A stretch of DNA of 64,000 bases. Source: Ischnura elegans. Lineage: Eukaryota > Arthropoda > Insecta > Odonata > Coenagrionidae. Positions 1 through 10,942 of the stretch are shown here, in pieces. The DNA is taken from assembly GCF_921293095.1 (NCBI RefSeq), contig NC_060246.1:108914941-108978940 (forward strand), written 5' to 3'. Position 1 is the first letter of the stretch. Each line of letters starts with the position of its first letter. The position numbers were made by a program, and so were the translations under genes. The notes below the pieces were generated by a model. That model searched no databases. It had not been told where the DNA came from and saw only the letters and a list, made by a program, of their open reading frames with translations.

Positions 1-271
1 AATTCTTTGTTTTTGCAAGTGTTGACAATTTTTATTTGAAAATGTAGTGTTGCTAATAACAAACTTTTAGAGGTAGTCTTAGTACCTTGTGTTTTCTAAA
101 TTTGTTATTATTGATGCTAGAAATCTGCTTAAAATTCCACAATGCTTGAAAAATCTTAGTTATTCTAAAGAAAGTGTAAATTATAGAAATTCAAAAGCAA
201 TATTTGGATTGAAAAAGCCCTGGTAATGCAATAAGTTATAAATATAAGGCAAAAAAGATATAAATGTAAGA

Positions 272-318
272 CATTTCAAGCTTGATGTTAAAAATTCTTC
301 AACATCAAGCTTGAAATG
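272..318. repeat. Perfect 18-bp inverted repeat with 11-bp loop
   Basis: The arm at 272-289 (CATTTCAAGCTTGATGTT) is the exact reverse complement of 301-318. The loop is 11 bp and AT-rich. No flanking duplication is obvious. It could be a tiny fold-back element or an RNA hairpin in a transcript. Function unknown. Confidence 0.8.
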
Positions 319-1158
319 ACACAAAGTGTTGAAACCATGGTCGGTCATTAAGTGTTGAATTAAATAGTGTGGAAATTACCATTTGTGTTTTTATCATGGA
401 AATGTTGCCAATCTTGACCTCTCCACTGCTGTCCATGCCTCCCTGCTCCATATGCTCCTATAAATTAACATGCTCCATACATCTAATAATTGCATCTAAT
501 GATTGCTTTCATACTTCTATGTTGGCATTCTCGGCTGGTGAGGAGATTTTTCTTTTTATAGAAAGCCCACTTCATTGATGATATTTGATTTCTTTGTTTC
601 TTTCATTACTGGTTACCTGACTTCTTAGGTAGCTAAACTCCTTCACATCTTTAAGCTTGTTTTTTCATAGTCTAATATTGGTCCTGGTCTGCTTTCTGCT
701 GTGTAAGTGTTCTTTAAATTCACTGTCAGCCTGAATCTCTCGTCTAATTATATTGATTTTCAGTGTATGTAATGCCATTGTCCGTTCCAAATTTATCAGT
801 CTTCACAAAATTTAATTCCACAGGATAGAGGGATTTTAAGAAGTTTACTCACCCGCTTTTTGAGCTGGGATTTTAAGCTTTGAAATTGTGATTATTTCAG
901 TGTTCCTAGCAAGAACTTGACTAGTAATGAGATTTTTACTCTTAAAAAATTTTTTAATGTTGCATCCTCAATTTTATTTGCTAAACCATATGTTACATCC
1001 TCTAAATTCAGGTCAGGATAAATGAAAAATAATCAACTCACAACTTTTCAATTTGTGGCCATGTTGTAACTGTTCTCTTTGCTGAGTAAACAGTTGATTT
1101 TGCAGGATCAATTCTTGGCTTAAACTAATGAATTCATTCTCCTCATTTTTTTTTTCAG

Positions 1159-1254
1159 GTGCAGTTGGTCATTATCCCTGGGATGCTATATGATGAAATG
1201 GTATATTTTATCTGCTCTGGGAACATAAGCCCTAAAGCACCTTATGAAAAATAA
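1159..1254 (+). other. Possible terminal coding exon
   Basis: A long T-tract ending in CAG (to 1158) makes a strong 3' splice acceptor. It is followed at once by an open frame of 31 codons (begins VQLVIIPGML, ends SPKAPYEK) and a TAA stop. Chance acceptors are common in AT-rich DNA and the peptide matches no family I know, so this is only a candidate last exon of a host gene whose other exons would lie to the left of the window. Confidence 0.25.
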
Positions 1255-2703
1255 CGTCAATAATGGTGAGCTTAGAAAAAAATCACAAACAGGAAATAAG
1301 AAATTACAAAGTTGTCTCACTGAAATAAGTAAGAGGAAGGAGTGCTTTTCCCATTAACCCCTCCCGAATATTCCATACCAATGCCTATTATTCAATAGCC
1401 TTTCCCCTTCGAAAGAAAAGAATACCTATGCCCTTACCCCCCCCTTTTCTCTCCACAATGCTGGGACTATTTATCCTACCCTTTCCACGTTCCTTCGGGA
1501 TTCCTCTCCTCATGGACTCCCTATCCCCTTACCAAATATTGCGTTTCTGATGGAACATGGACCAGTGATCTGCCGATCTTCAAGTAGCATAACTGGTTAG
1601 GCACTCACACAGAGGAAGTACAAAAATTCCTGCAATCAGTAATCTGGTTTTCAACTTATCCCTCATTCACATACCTCTTTACAAATATGAGTATAGGACC
1701 ATCCCCGCCGTGTATACAGTCAGCTCTTGTGAGGCTTACCGTGGCCAAAACAGTCCATATTGCTTGGAAATGAGATTATTTCAGGAAGTTAAAATATATT
1801 AAAAAATTGACAGGTTTCAAAAATTTTTTTAAATGAAAAATATCTGGTAGCTGTTTTTAAGTTATTTTAATTCAAAATCATTCTGTATAAAATATTTTTC
1901 TAAAGTCTTGTGCCTCAACCTTTTCCTAATTTCTTTGCTGGCTGCTTGCTCAACCTACTGTAGTATCTATAGAAAAAAATCAACATCCAAGCTCCATCAC
2001 CCTAGGGAGGGGGGAAGTGGTACGGGTAGAGGATTTGGGATGTGTAAGTTGGGTGTCAGGAAGATCAACAAAAAGGGAGGGTAAACAAAGGTTTTGGAAA
2101 GAAAGATCTATCGGATTGGGGGAGTGAAGAAGAGTGCTGGAGTAAAGTTCATGGTTACAGTTGGAAGTGCCCTTTCGTTACAAGGCGCGTGAAAAATTAT
2201 TTTTTGGTTTCCATTTTGCTCTTCTCTATCGCTGCTTCCACCATGGAGTCCAACTTGCTTAAATGGCAACTAAATTGGGAGTCCATATTGTCCACCTGAT
2301 TGTCAAAATTTCTTAATGTTCGGAGGGCTGCGTAAAATTCATTTTTATGTGGTGGAATTTTTTCCTCTTTCATCTTTGTCATCACTGCTGTCATGACTGC
2401 ACTCTCTCTCATGAATTTAGTTCAAGTCCATACGGTAGGATTCAGTACTTTCAGAAAAAAAAAGCCAGACACAAAATCGTCACATCCCTGTTAACTTTGG
2501 CAATAGAGGAGCCATTATGCCCTCATTATGGGCTCAAGTATTAACAATGATACCATCGGTGATATCCTTTCTACCTCTCCCCACTTCTTGTCATTTACAA
2601 TCACAGTTTTTTACCTGTCCTTTTCCCCTCACCAAAACGTATCGTTGTCTCTGAAGTAGAACTTAAAAATGCTAAATATTTCATGTATCATTGAGTGACT
2701 TAA

Positions 2704-3021
2704 CCCTTGTAGTGTGGTGGGCCGATATACATATTGGCTTTTGCTGCTCGTGCAAAAAGTGCCGTGGGCTGATATATCGGCTCATACGTGGTGCATTATT
2801 TTATTTGCTAACACCTGTCACATTGCTATAACTCATTTCAGTAAATATAAAAATATTTTGTCAATATAAACCAGTTTAACCTCGTCAATTAAAAAAACCG
2901 CTTATGTATATGTAATTAAATACCGTTGTATTGTTATTTTATTTTGTAATGGCTACATTTTATCAAAATACTATCCGCATTTCTTTCCAGTACTACAGGA
3001 AGAAGGATTGCATTAAGAGGG
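2704..3021. mobile_element. piggyBac-like MITE (TTAA-flanked, non-autonomous)
   Basis: The segment is bounded by TTAA on both sides (2700-2703 and 3022-3025), begins CCCTTGTAGTG and ends AAGAGGG, so both ends open with CCCT as piggyBac-superfamily ends do. The subterminal parts carry GC-rich CCGATATA/TATCGG motifs. It is 318 bp with no coding capacity. The inverted ends match only over the first few bases, so it is either old or a divergent subfamily. Confidence 0.5.
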
Positions 3022-3025
3022 TTAA

Positions 3026-3452
3026 TTTTCTTCCTGTTATTTCCATGTGTTGATTCGAAAGTTTGTCATGAGGCAGCTTATTAATCTGTAAGAGCGTAGA
3101 AATTTAAGGAATTTTATGGACTTTCAATGTTTTCTTGGTATGATTCAATGTCAAAGGGTTTAAGGTGGTGTGTAAGAAATACTCTGCGTGATCTTCCTCG
3201 CATGTCAAACTATGAAGTATTGTCAACGTGATGTTTACGAGTAGTCACGTAAATAGGGGAATTGTGTCAGCTGCGATATTTTTGCTGAACCTCTACTACC
3301 TACTGAATTTCTACCTCCCCTCAATTCCTACCGTAAGTTTTTAGGCGAACCATTTCCCTCCGTAGTTGCACCATCATTTACGATTTCACACTTCAAAGCA
3401 CCACGGTCAGAAGCACTGTTTTTTTTTGCTGCTTTCTCCAGAATAACTTAGT
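3026..3452. other. Unassigned AT-rich spacer
   Basis: The stretch lies between the piggyBac-like MITE and the Tc1/mariner-type element. I see no open frame, repeat or RNA gene that I can support. Confidence 0.5.
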
Positions 3453-3880
3453 GTGTAAAAAAAGGCAAGATACTCGAGTTTGAGGAGCTCTAGCATCTAA
3501 ACAAAGCAATCGATTTCAATGCAATAAAAAGCATACGAAAGAGAATTTAGTTCTACGTTATATCATGTACTTTAAAAATTCTTCGGCTAAATAGTATTTC
3601 CTGTACTTAATTTTTTCTCGAAAAAGTACCAGTTTTTTGTGAGTAAAATCAAGGTGCCCAACTTTGAGTGCTTGGCATTCCCGCAGTTTTTGTTGCTATA
3701 ACTTGCAATTTTGATATATAGAAGCCACATCTATTACTAGCAGTTTGCCGAAAACAAATTGTTTATACTACAAAAATTAACGGAGTTGTTGTAAACAATG
3801 CAAACCTCTGCTAACTTCGAAACTAGTGAGTCAATTGAAAATTGATTGGTACTGTTGTCTTCCGTAAAATGTTAGTAATG
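3453..3880. repeat. Left terminal inverted repeat of the DDE_3 transposon
   Basis: The segment runs from a TGTAAAAAAAGG start through a shared CTCGAGTTTGAGGAGCTC block to TTAGTAATG. It matches the reverse complement of 5936-6362 over almost its whole length. Confidence 0.85.
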
Positions 3881-4446
3881 CAAGCACATATGAATTGTAT
3901 ATTAAATATCAATAATAACGTCAATAACACTTATTATTTATCTAGATGTTTCTATGCGCGTACCGGCAGCTCCGTCGTGGGAGGGGGAGGCGAAAAGAGG
4001 CCCGTGGTTGCCACCGACTCAGCAGAGGGAGCGCTTCCTTTAAATGAACGACTCGCACGATGAAAGTATCGTTGTTGCACCCTTTAGGTAAACTTAAGGT
4101 CAGGTTGGGCTGAGCATTTCATCAAAATGCTTTTCTACGACGTAAATTCTAAGCCATAATAGCGTAAATTTTATCGGATGGTGAAAAAACTATTTGAGTC
4201 AATTCCCATCAGCATTTCTCATGTGGGCTTTGGACCACCAAAGGCTGCTTTAAAAGTGATTTTAGTGGTTAATTACCACACGTCAGTTACTATTCTATTA
4301 TTTATTTACATACATACACTATCATTGCGCTCAGAAATATTCCAAACCATTCAATTGGAATCCTCATAAGATTGAATTTCGTCATCTGTTTGATCGATGT
4401 CTGTTTGATCAGAGTCAGAATCTAAATTGATCACTACTCGATCACT

Positions 4447-5649
4447 CTATGTGAATTCTTCCACTAAATGGTCTTTTTCCCAATACTTGTTCTCGATATC
4501 TTGTACATGTGCCACACATTTTGCCCAAAACTCTGGTGTCACTGATTTCAAAGCGTCCAAACACAATTGATGGGGGACGTTCACACTAATCCCCTTCTCA
4601 GCTGCATTAGCTAAATTAACCCTGGCTATTTTATTTTTGACAAATGCCCATATAAGTTCGATTGCGTTTAACTTGCAATGAGCAACTGGTGTCCAAATTA
4701 ACTGAACATCACTCCTCAATTATTTGAGAATAGTCTCTAACTTTCGGACTGTAGGAACAAAATATGGTCAGGCATGATTAATCAATGCGGATTTCGTAAG
4801 TGTCTCAAACTTCTCACTATCGTCAGGCAGCGGGCAATTTTTCCTTGTCAACCACTCAATTATATCCGCCTTCTTCCAAGCCATCGATGGATTTCTGGTC
4901 TCGGGGTCGATCATCGTGTGGTAAGGTGCTTGGTCGATAACAATTGCTGATTTCGGCGGTAGCAGCAAAACAATTGATCGAAACCATTCCTCGAAATGCT
5001 TGGCATTCATTTTGGAATGGTAATCATCTCCACCCTTACGGCCGAAAAAACACAATTCACCACCATTTAGAAAACCATCTTCACTACCTATGTGCAAAAT
5101 GATTACTCTTTAACCAGCTCCAGAAGGTGTCTTACATCTAATTCGTCGCAAAAAGTTGTGGCGAGTTGCTGCAATGGTGACAGATTCCATCGTCACTGGC
5201 TTCTTGCTCAACTTCTTGTACCTAAATCCCATGTCTAACAGAATGGATCTTAACTTTGGGAGAGAGAAACGTGGGCAATCGGGAACATTATCTAGCAGGT
5301 GATCCATCATTCTGCATAACGTAGGAAACATATTCCTCAAATAGAAACCGTGCTCTGTCCTCCTTATTACTCCAATCGTGAAGTTGTTGATGAAGATCTT
5401 CGGCCTTCCCAAAAGACGAACCCTCTTCTGTGCCGTAGCAAGATCACCACTTGTGTTCTCCTTTTCACAATCCTTCTGTTTAGCCGCGACTCTTTTCACT
5501 GATATCAAGCTGATACCAAGACAATCAGACACAGTTTGATACACAGGATATCTTTCGTCCATACTTTTTTCTGCTTCGCAGCAAAAAAAGAAAATTGCAC
5601 TCAATACCATTTGAACTTTCGTCTCCGAAAAACCCGTTCTTGGACGCAT
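4447..5649 (-). pseudogene. DDE_3-type transposase, broken
   Basis: Three minus-strand frames read in order. 5649-5110 carries the N-terminal DNA-binding half. 5097-4768 carries DYHSKMNAKHFEEWF and IVIDQAPYH; the D of IVID is the second catalytic Asp (normally IVxDNAxYH). 4719-4447 carries NAIELIWAFVKN, whose E is the third catalytic residue. These motifs are characteristic of the DDE_3 transposases common in arthropods. The segment that should carry the first catalytic Asp (usually in a DETW-like motif) is missing between the first two frames near 5105, and stops separate the parts. It cannot be active. Confidence 0.8.
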
Positions 5650-5935
5650 GATTCACCAAGGGAATCTGCACTAACAATAGTCGAATCATCCCTAAAGGTA
5701 AACGTTTTAAAGCAACCAGCGAATGATTCATTAACTGCTAGGGTACTGTGAGTCACGATGCGCTACATAGTAACTGCGCACGACTTCGAGAGACTTTCTC
5801 TTTTATGTTGCTTTGTTTAGGCCATCCCCGTCAAGCAGGGAGAAGGCGACAACAAGAGCAAACAACAAAAATAAATATACAAAGATATTGAATATACTGC
5901 TGACATTTAACGTGTATGATCTACGTATGTATATA

Positions 5936-6362
5936 CATTACTAACATTCTACGGAAGACAACAGTACCAATCAATTTTCAATTGACTCACTTGTTTCGAA
6001 GTTAGCAGAGGTTTGCGTTGTTTACAACAAAACCGTTAATTTTTGTAGTATAAACAATTTGTTTTCGGCAAACTGCTAGTAATAGATGTGGCTTCTTTAT
6101 ATCAAAATTTCAAGTTATAGGAACGAAAACGACGGGAATGCCAAGCGCTCAAAGTTGGGCATCTTGATTTTACGCACAAAAAACAGGTACTTTTTTGAGA
6201 AAAAATTAAGTACAGGAAATACTATTTAGCCGAAGAATTTTTAAAGTACATGATATAACGTAGAACTAAATTCTCTTTCGTATGCTTTTTATTGCATTGA
6301 AATCGATTGCTTCGTTTAGACGCTAGAGCTCCTCAAACTCGAGTATCTTGCTTTTTTTTACA
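5936..6362. repeat. Right terminal inverted repeat of the DDE_3 transposon
   Basis: Reverse complement of 3453-3880 with scattered differences, including small indels around the long A/T runs. Confidence 0.85.
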
Positions 6363-6392
6363 TACAGTAGTTTTGTTGATGTTTTTGCTGTA

Positions 6393-7343
6393 CAGGCGGT
6401 CCCCGACTTTCGCACACAATGCGTTCCCGAAAACTTGTACAAAAGTCGAATGTATGAAAGTCGAACCATTGACTTCCATACTAATTAGGGGTTACGTTCC
6501 AAAAGAATTGTATATACGTAATAAAACCTTTTTTTTCACGGCTTTTATTTCAATTCACTAAATTTTAATAATTTGTTAATAAAATTCCTCAAATCATCTA
6601 ATTTCTTTAGAACATATGCAGAAAATGTAAATAAAAGTTTAAAAAAACAAGAACTCCGTTGGCTATCGAGTGAAACTTCCTCTTGCTGTTTAAGTTGACA
6701 TTCCACTTATTACGTCCACTATGAATAAAGAGACATATCAAGAAGCATAACAAAATGTAGTTGTTGAACCCGCACTCTGGATACCTTTTAATATTTACAC
6801 CAAAATTCGACATTTGGCAGGTGACATTTGTGATTGTGTATATTTTGCATGTTATTCAAAAAAGACAAAAGAGAAACTGAATTCGGGTGATATTTTGTGC
6901 ATTTTCGTTGCTGAAGGTGTACATGAATTAAACAGAACTCAAACAAAAAAATCAATTAGAAAGAAGATCTTACTAGTTTTATTGAAAGCTATTTGATGTC
7001 TAGTCAACTTTTTTGAAAAATGTCTCCAATGAAGGCTTTCTTTTTCTCTTGATGGAGGAGCCCATAGCAGGGGCAGTCTCTCTCCCAAATAAATCACCTA
7101 GATTAGAGTCAGCTACCAACAATTCCCTTCATTGTATACATTCGTATTATTCTCATATCCTGCCATTTGAAACAATTGAATGTTGGGATGCGCAGTAAAC
7201 ATTGCGGGAATTTAAAAAAATTACAGACCAACGTCCGAAAGTCTGAATTTAGCATACGGAAGTCAAGTAAAAGGTGTCGATTTTGAGCGTACGAAAGTGC
7301 GAATTGTACGAAAGTCGAGTGTACGAAAGTCGAGGACCGCCTG
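6393..7343. mobile_element. pogo/Tigger-type non-autonomous element (TA-flanked)
   Basis: It begins CAGGCGGTCCCCGACTTTCG and ends in CGAGGACCGCCTG, with a TA on each side (6391-6392 and 7344-7345). The outer inverted repeat is about 22 bp. The subterminal part repeats GTACGAAAGTC-like words several times on the right and their complement on the left. CAGGC-type ends with TA duplications are typical of pogo/Tigger relatives. It is 951 bp. Open frames inside (for example 6814-6996) show no transposase motif. Confidence 0.75.
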
Positions 7344-7345
7344 TA

Positions 7346-9535
7346 GTTGGTATAATCGAATTCCATTTGCTCAAGGGGACAGAGCCTGAAGTTTGTGATT
7401 TCAAAATATTTAGGATTTTTGAATTGTGCTTTATAACCGAATGCCTAATAGTATTTACCATAGGCTTGTCGCTGGGGTCACAATTTCACTACTTATTATC
7501 AAAAATTTTGTAATATCCTGCTTTGCATAATTGAGAGTTTACTGTAAGCCAAGTTGACATAATTGATACCAAGCCATATAAGAGGGCATTGGTTTAGATA
7601 GCACACTGGAGTAGAATTGGTACCTAGTCATCTTTAGTATGATCTTGGTAGTTGTTCAATTCACAGGCCTCTTATGTAGTTTACCTGTGTGTGTGAGTAC
7701 TTAGTTGCAGTGCTTCAGTATCAGGGGATAGTTTCTAGTCAGATTGAATGTTTTGATTGAGAGCATTCCTGCTCTTAAGGTAAGGGTGGTATTTCAATAG
7801 GAGCATTTTTAGTGATAGATGATGGATTTCTCGGAGTTGGAAATTTTTGTAGAGATAAAACAAAAAATAATCACAGGTACACTAACCTCATATATGTATA
7901 TCTCTAAGGTAATTGTGAGGAACTACACAAATAACGTTCAGTGTCAAAACCTGGGGCTAACAAAAAATAGTGTGTGTATCATACAATGTTAGTGTACATA
8001 TCTGTGATTGTTTCCTGTTATATAGTTCCACCAAATATCACCACCAACCCTTACTTTGGTGAGGTACAACAGAATCCATACCTACAGCCATGGAGGGGTA
8101 AAGGGCTGTCATCCATGTCACTATCGTTGGAGTAGATAGAATTGTTTCTTTCTTATCGTAGCAGAGATGCTAGAAATTTTAGATATCAAAGCATCAAGTT
8201 ATGACTTGCTGTTTTTTTTTAAATGTTTGAGACAGTTTTAAAGAATGTTTCTTGTTTCCTTTGCTGCCAACTTTGAATCCTGTTGGTATTTTTTTAATGC
8301 TCATATCAATGGGGGAATAATCATGCTACATGTTTAAGTTTGGCATTCTTATGAAGAACATTAGGTTTAATGGCAAATTATTTATTAGATTTGCCTCACT
8401 TACTAGATCACATCTTATGCATCATATGTCATTCTGGCTTGCATTTGAAGGTTTGGAAATTGTCACTTGGTCAGCTGGAAAGCTTAATACAGCTGTGATT
8501 GATGAAAATTTAATGAAAAAATAACTGGGTGTCAGTCAAACTTGAATGAAAATGCAGTGTCCCCTGGAGTGTTGTGTGACCATCAGATGGAAAATTGCGT
8601 GACTTTTTCTTGGCATCTTGCTCAAAAATGAGGCAGGAGGCACATGGATTCTTTAATATTTACTTTTTATCAATTTTGGAATTTCAAAACACTGTTTGTA
8701 ATTGATACGGACAAATTTTGCTATTACACAAAGTTGTGGGTCCATGATTGCAAGTAGAGGACAAAATTATGTACAGCGGAACTTGTACCGAGGCTTTCCT
8801 CTTAATTTTTCTTTCCTCAGGACTAATATGAATGAAATTTGTTTTAATAAAGACTACCTGCATATTATGTGCGTTCATTTATGAATTTTTCCATCTATGT
8901 ATATTTTTATTTCCTCGACACACTGGACAGTGTTTCCCTTAATGTGTTAAGCTTCATTGACTGAAACTATAATTCACTTCTGGTTTTTGTTGGAATGGTA
9001 TTTACTGTAGGAGTATGTAGGATAATTGTATTTCATGACTTTATTTTATCACCTTTACTCTTTAAAGTGTTAATATTAATTTTTTATTTTGTTCCCTTGG
9101 GCAATTCTGAGAACTTGGTGAACAAGGGAGTCATGGTGCTGGAAAACCATTCCGGCACTGGTTAATAAAAGGCATAATAGTCAATTAACTCTTGTATCAA
9201 TTTTGTTGCCTCTCAATTTCTAATACATACATACTTTCCTACCCTAAACATTAAAAAATATTGTGTAAATTATTACTTGTAATAAACAATACACAAAAAT
9301 ATTAGTGAAGTAGACTTGTAATGGGTTTGTTTTCTCCAACTGCTTATGTTTTCTCCAAATGCTTATTGGTTTTGCAAGTTTGTAATGAGAGAACCATTTT
9401 TCTTAGAATCACTTCACTTTATTAGAAACACTTAACAATAAGGAATGCCTGGTTTCATTTATTAAAGATGCTCTTGGATAGCCCAATGAGTTATGGAGAG
9501 GAGAATGACTACTTCCTGTGGGACAGCTGTTTGCA
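7346..9535. other. AT-rich DNA without recognisable genes
   Basis: Only short open frames occur (8330-8524, 8684-8878), with no domain, no supportive splice context and no homology I recognise. Several AATAAA words occur by composition. Confidence 0.5.
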
Positions 9536-9540
9536 ATTGC

Positions 9541-9860
9541 TCCCCTGTGGGTAGGGGGATGTAGAATTCTCCCACAGTATCCCTGCTTGTCGTAAAAGGC
9601 GACTAAAAGGGTGTGTACTCACAAATGTTCCAATTGTAGTACTCATTGGAACGTGTTAGCCTCATAGGGACTCAAGCAGTGCATGACTAGGCTTTAAATG
9701 ATTTACTTGAAGCATCCAAAGAGGTAGTAGCATAATTTGGTTAAAGATTTTTATATTTGAATTCATTAGGCTCCTACGGCCACTGCATAGACTTAAGCAT
9801 TATGTAATGAGTGGAGTTCTGATGTGTATTCAATTCAGAACTCGATGGGGACTGATGGTT
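9541..9860 (+). repeat. SINE-like or structured dispersed repeat
   Basis: The core reads CTGTGGG (9545-9551), a short loop, then CCCACAG (9571-9577), and next a second small stem GTCG/CGAC (9589-9592 with 9600-9603) inside CCCTGCTTGTCGTAAAAGG. Blocks of this shape recur, from memory, in repeats of several animal genomes. I cannot confirm the family. No tRNA A/B boxes are obvious and the ends are not defined, so the 3' limit is a guess. Confidence 0.35.
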
Positions 9861-10020
9861 ACAAGGTTATTTGGCCATGCAGAGGTGTAATAATAATAAT
9901 AATAATTTATTTGTCCGGCGATTTGTTCTCACAAATATAGGACACGTCAATTATGGTACAAAAATACACAGATACAAAAAACTACAAGGTATTACCATAC
10001 ATCATGTAAAAAGCAAGGTG

Positions 10021-10298
10021 TTATGGATGAAGAAAATCATCCACAGAATAAAATAACTTTTTCAAAAGAAACTCACGAAGCTTTGATTTGAAGATATATA
10101 TGTTTTTGACTCCCTTCACTTCTGGTGGGAGTTTGTTAAATAGCAGTAGGCCCATGTGCCAAGGTGCATAACTTGAGTTCTTGGTTCTTGTAAATGTTTG
10201 ATGGAGGCTTGTAGAACTCCTTGTATAATGACAGTGGTAATCACCATTTGTTGCATAATTCGAAAGATTCTTTTTTGCACAGACAATTACAGCATACA
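10021..10298 (-). pseudogene. C-terminal tail of the CR1-group ORF2
   Basis: About 90 residues containing LLFNKLPPEVK and FKSKLREFLL, a pattern seen at the very C-terminus of CR1-like LINE proteins after the thumb/connection region. It is the downstream part of the RT frame at 13912-14954, separated by the 10301-13909 insertion. A stop follows at 10021 and then a 3' UTR of about 130 bp. Confidence 0.7.
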
Positions 10299-10315
10299 TA
10301 CCCTAGTAGCACAAG

Positions 10316-10625
10316 AAATGTTGAGCATATGCTCAGATTATGTCAGGGAAATATGTTTTGCACACAACATTAGCATATGCTGAAAATATGTTCAGCATAT
10401 GTTTAAAACCACATGTTTTCAACATATGCTCGAAATATTTCCAGCATATGTTCAGACGATGTGTTGAGCATATGTTCATAGAAATATGCTGCACATGTGT
10501 TCAACAAAATATGTTGAGCATAAATACGTAGACATATGCTCCACATGTGTTCAACGAAATATGTTGAGCATATATACGTAGACATATGCTCCACATGTGT
10601 TCAACGAAATATGTTAATCATATTT
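10316..10625. repeat. Left subterminal CATATG-rich array
   Basis: Repeated words such as TTGAGCATATGCTC, TTCAGCATATGTT and ACATGTGTTCAACG recur. The most regular part is a unit of about 50 bp (AAATATGTTGAGCATA, then ACGTAGACATATGCTCC) repeated at about 10508 and 10557. The mirror array lies at the other end of the element, as expected for multiple transposase-binding sites. Confidence 0.75.
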
Positions 10626-10942
10626 TCAAGAAAATATCTATGCGTTCTGTGAAATATTTCATCGACAAATCAGCGATCAGGATTCGAATACTGCATGCTA
10701 GTTTTATAATTAATGTAAAGGAATATATCTAGTTCTAGTTTATTCTAATTCAAGTATATCAATTCATAATTTTAACCAAGGCCCTGATTAAAATAATTTA
10801 AAAATAATTGAAGAGCGAGACGCATGCGTCGACGTTGTTGTGTGTGTTCATGATGCTATGATTTCATTGCTCAAATCGCACGTTGTTTACGTTACTTTAT
10901 ACAAGAGGAGAGAGCCCAGTTACCTCGGAATCATCTAGAAGC

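Larger units (their letters stand above)
1..2699. other. AT-rich intergenic or intronic DNA
   Basis: I see no convincing gene in this stretch. The open frames are short and lack recognisable domains. It contains one perfect inverted repeat (272-318) and one exon-like segment (1159-1254), both listed separately. A C/T-rich patch lies at 1360-1510. Base use is strongly AT-rich, like insect or other arthropod intron sequence. Confidence 0.6.
3453..6362 (-). mobile_element. Tc1/mariner-type DNA transposon with very long inverted ends, decayed
   Basis: About 430 bp at the left (3453-3880) reappears as reverse complement at the right (5936-6362) with scattered substitutions and small indels. Between them, on the minus strand, are pieces of a DDE transposase of the DDE_3 (IS630/Tc1-like) type. 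The outermost shared bases are TGTAAAAAAA. A TA lies near both ends, but an exact target duplication is not clear. The long inverted ends plus this transposase type are what identify it. It is broken by several stops and a lost segment in the transposase. Confidence 0.8.

Noticed and set aside
369-578. 69-codon open frame near the left edge
   Set aside because: Composition-driven, no domain, no splice or promoter context.
9887-9904. ATT/TAA microsatellite as an independent feature
   Set aside because: It is the 3' tail of the minus-strand CR1-group LINE.
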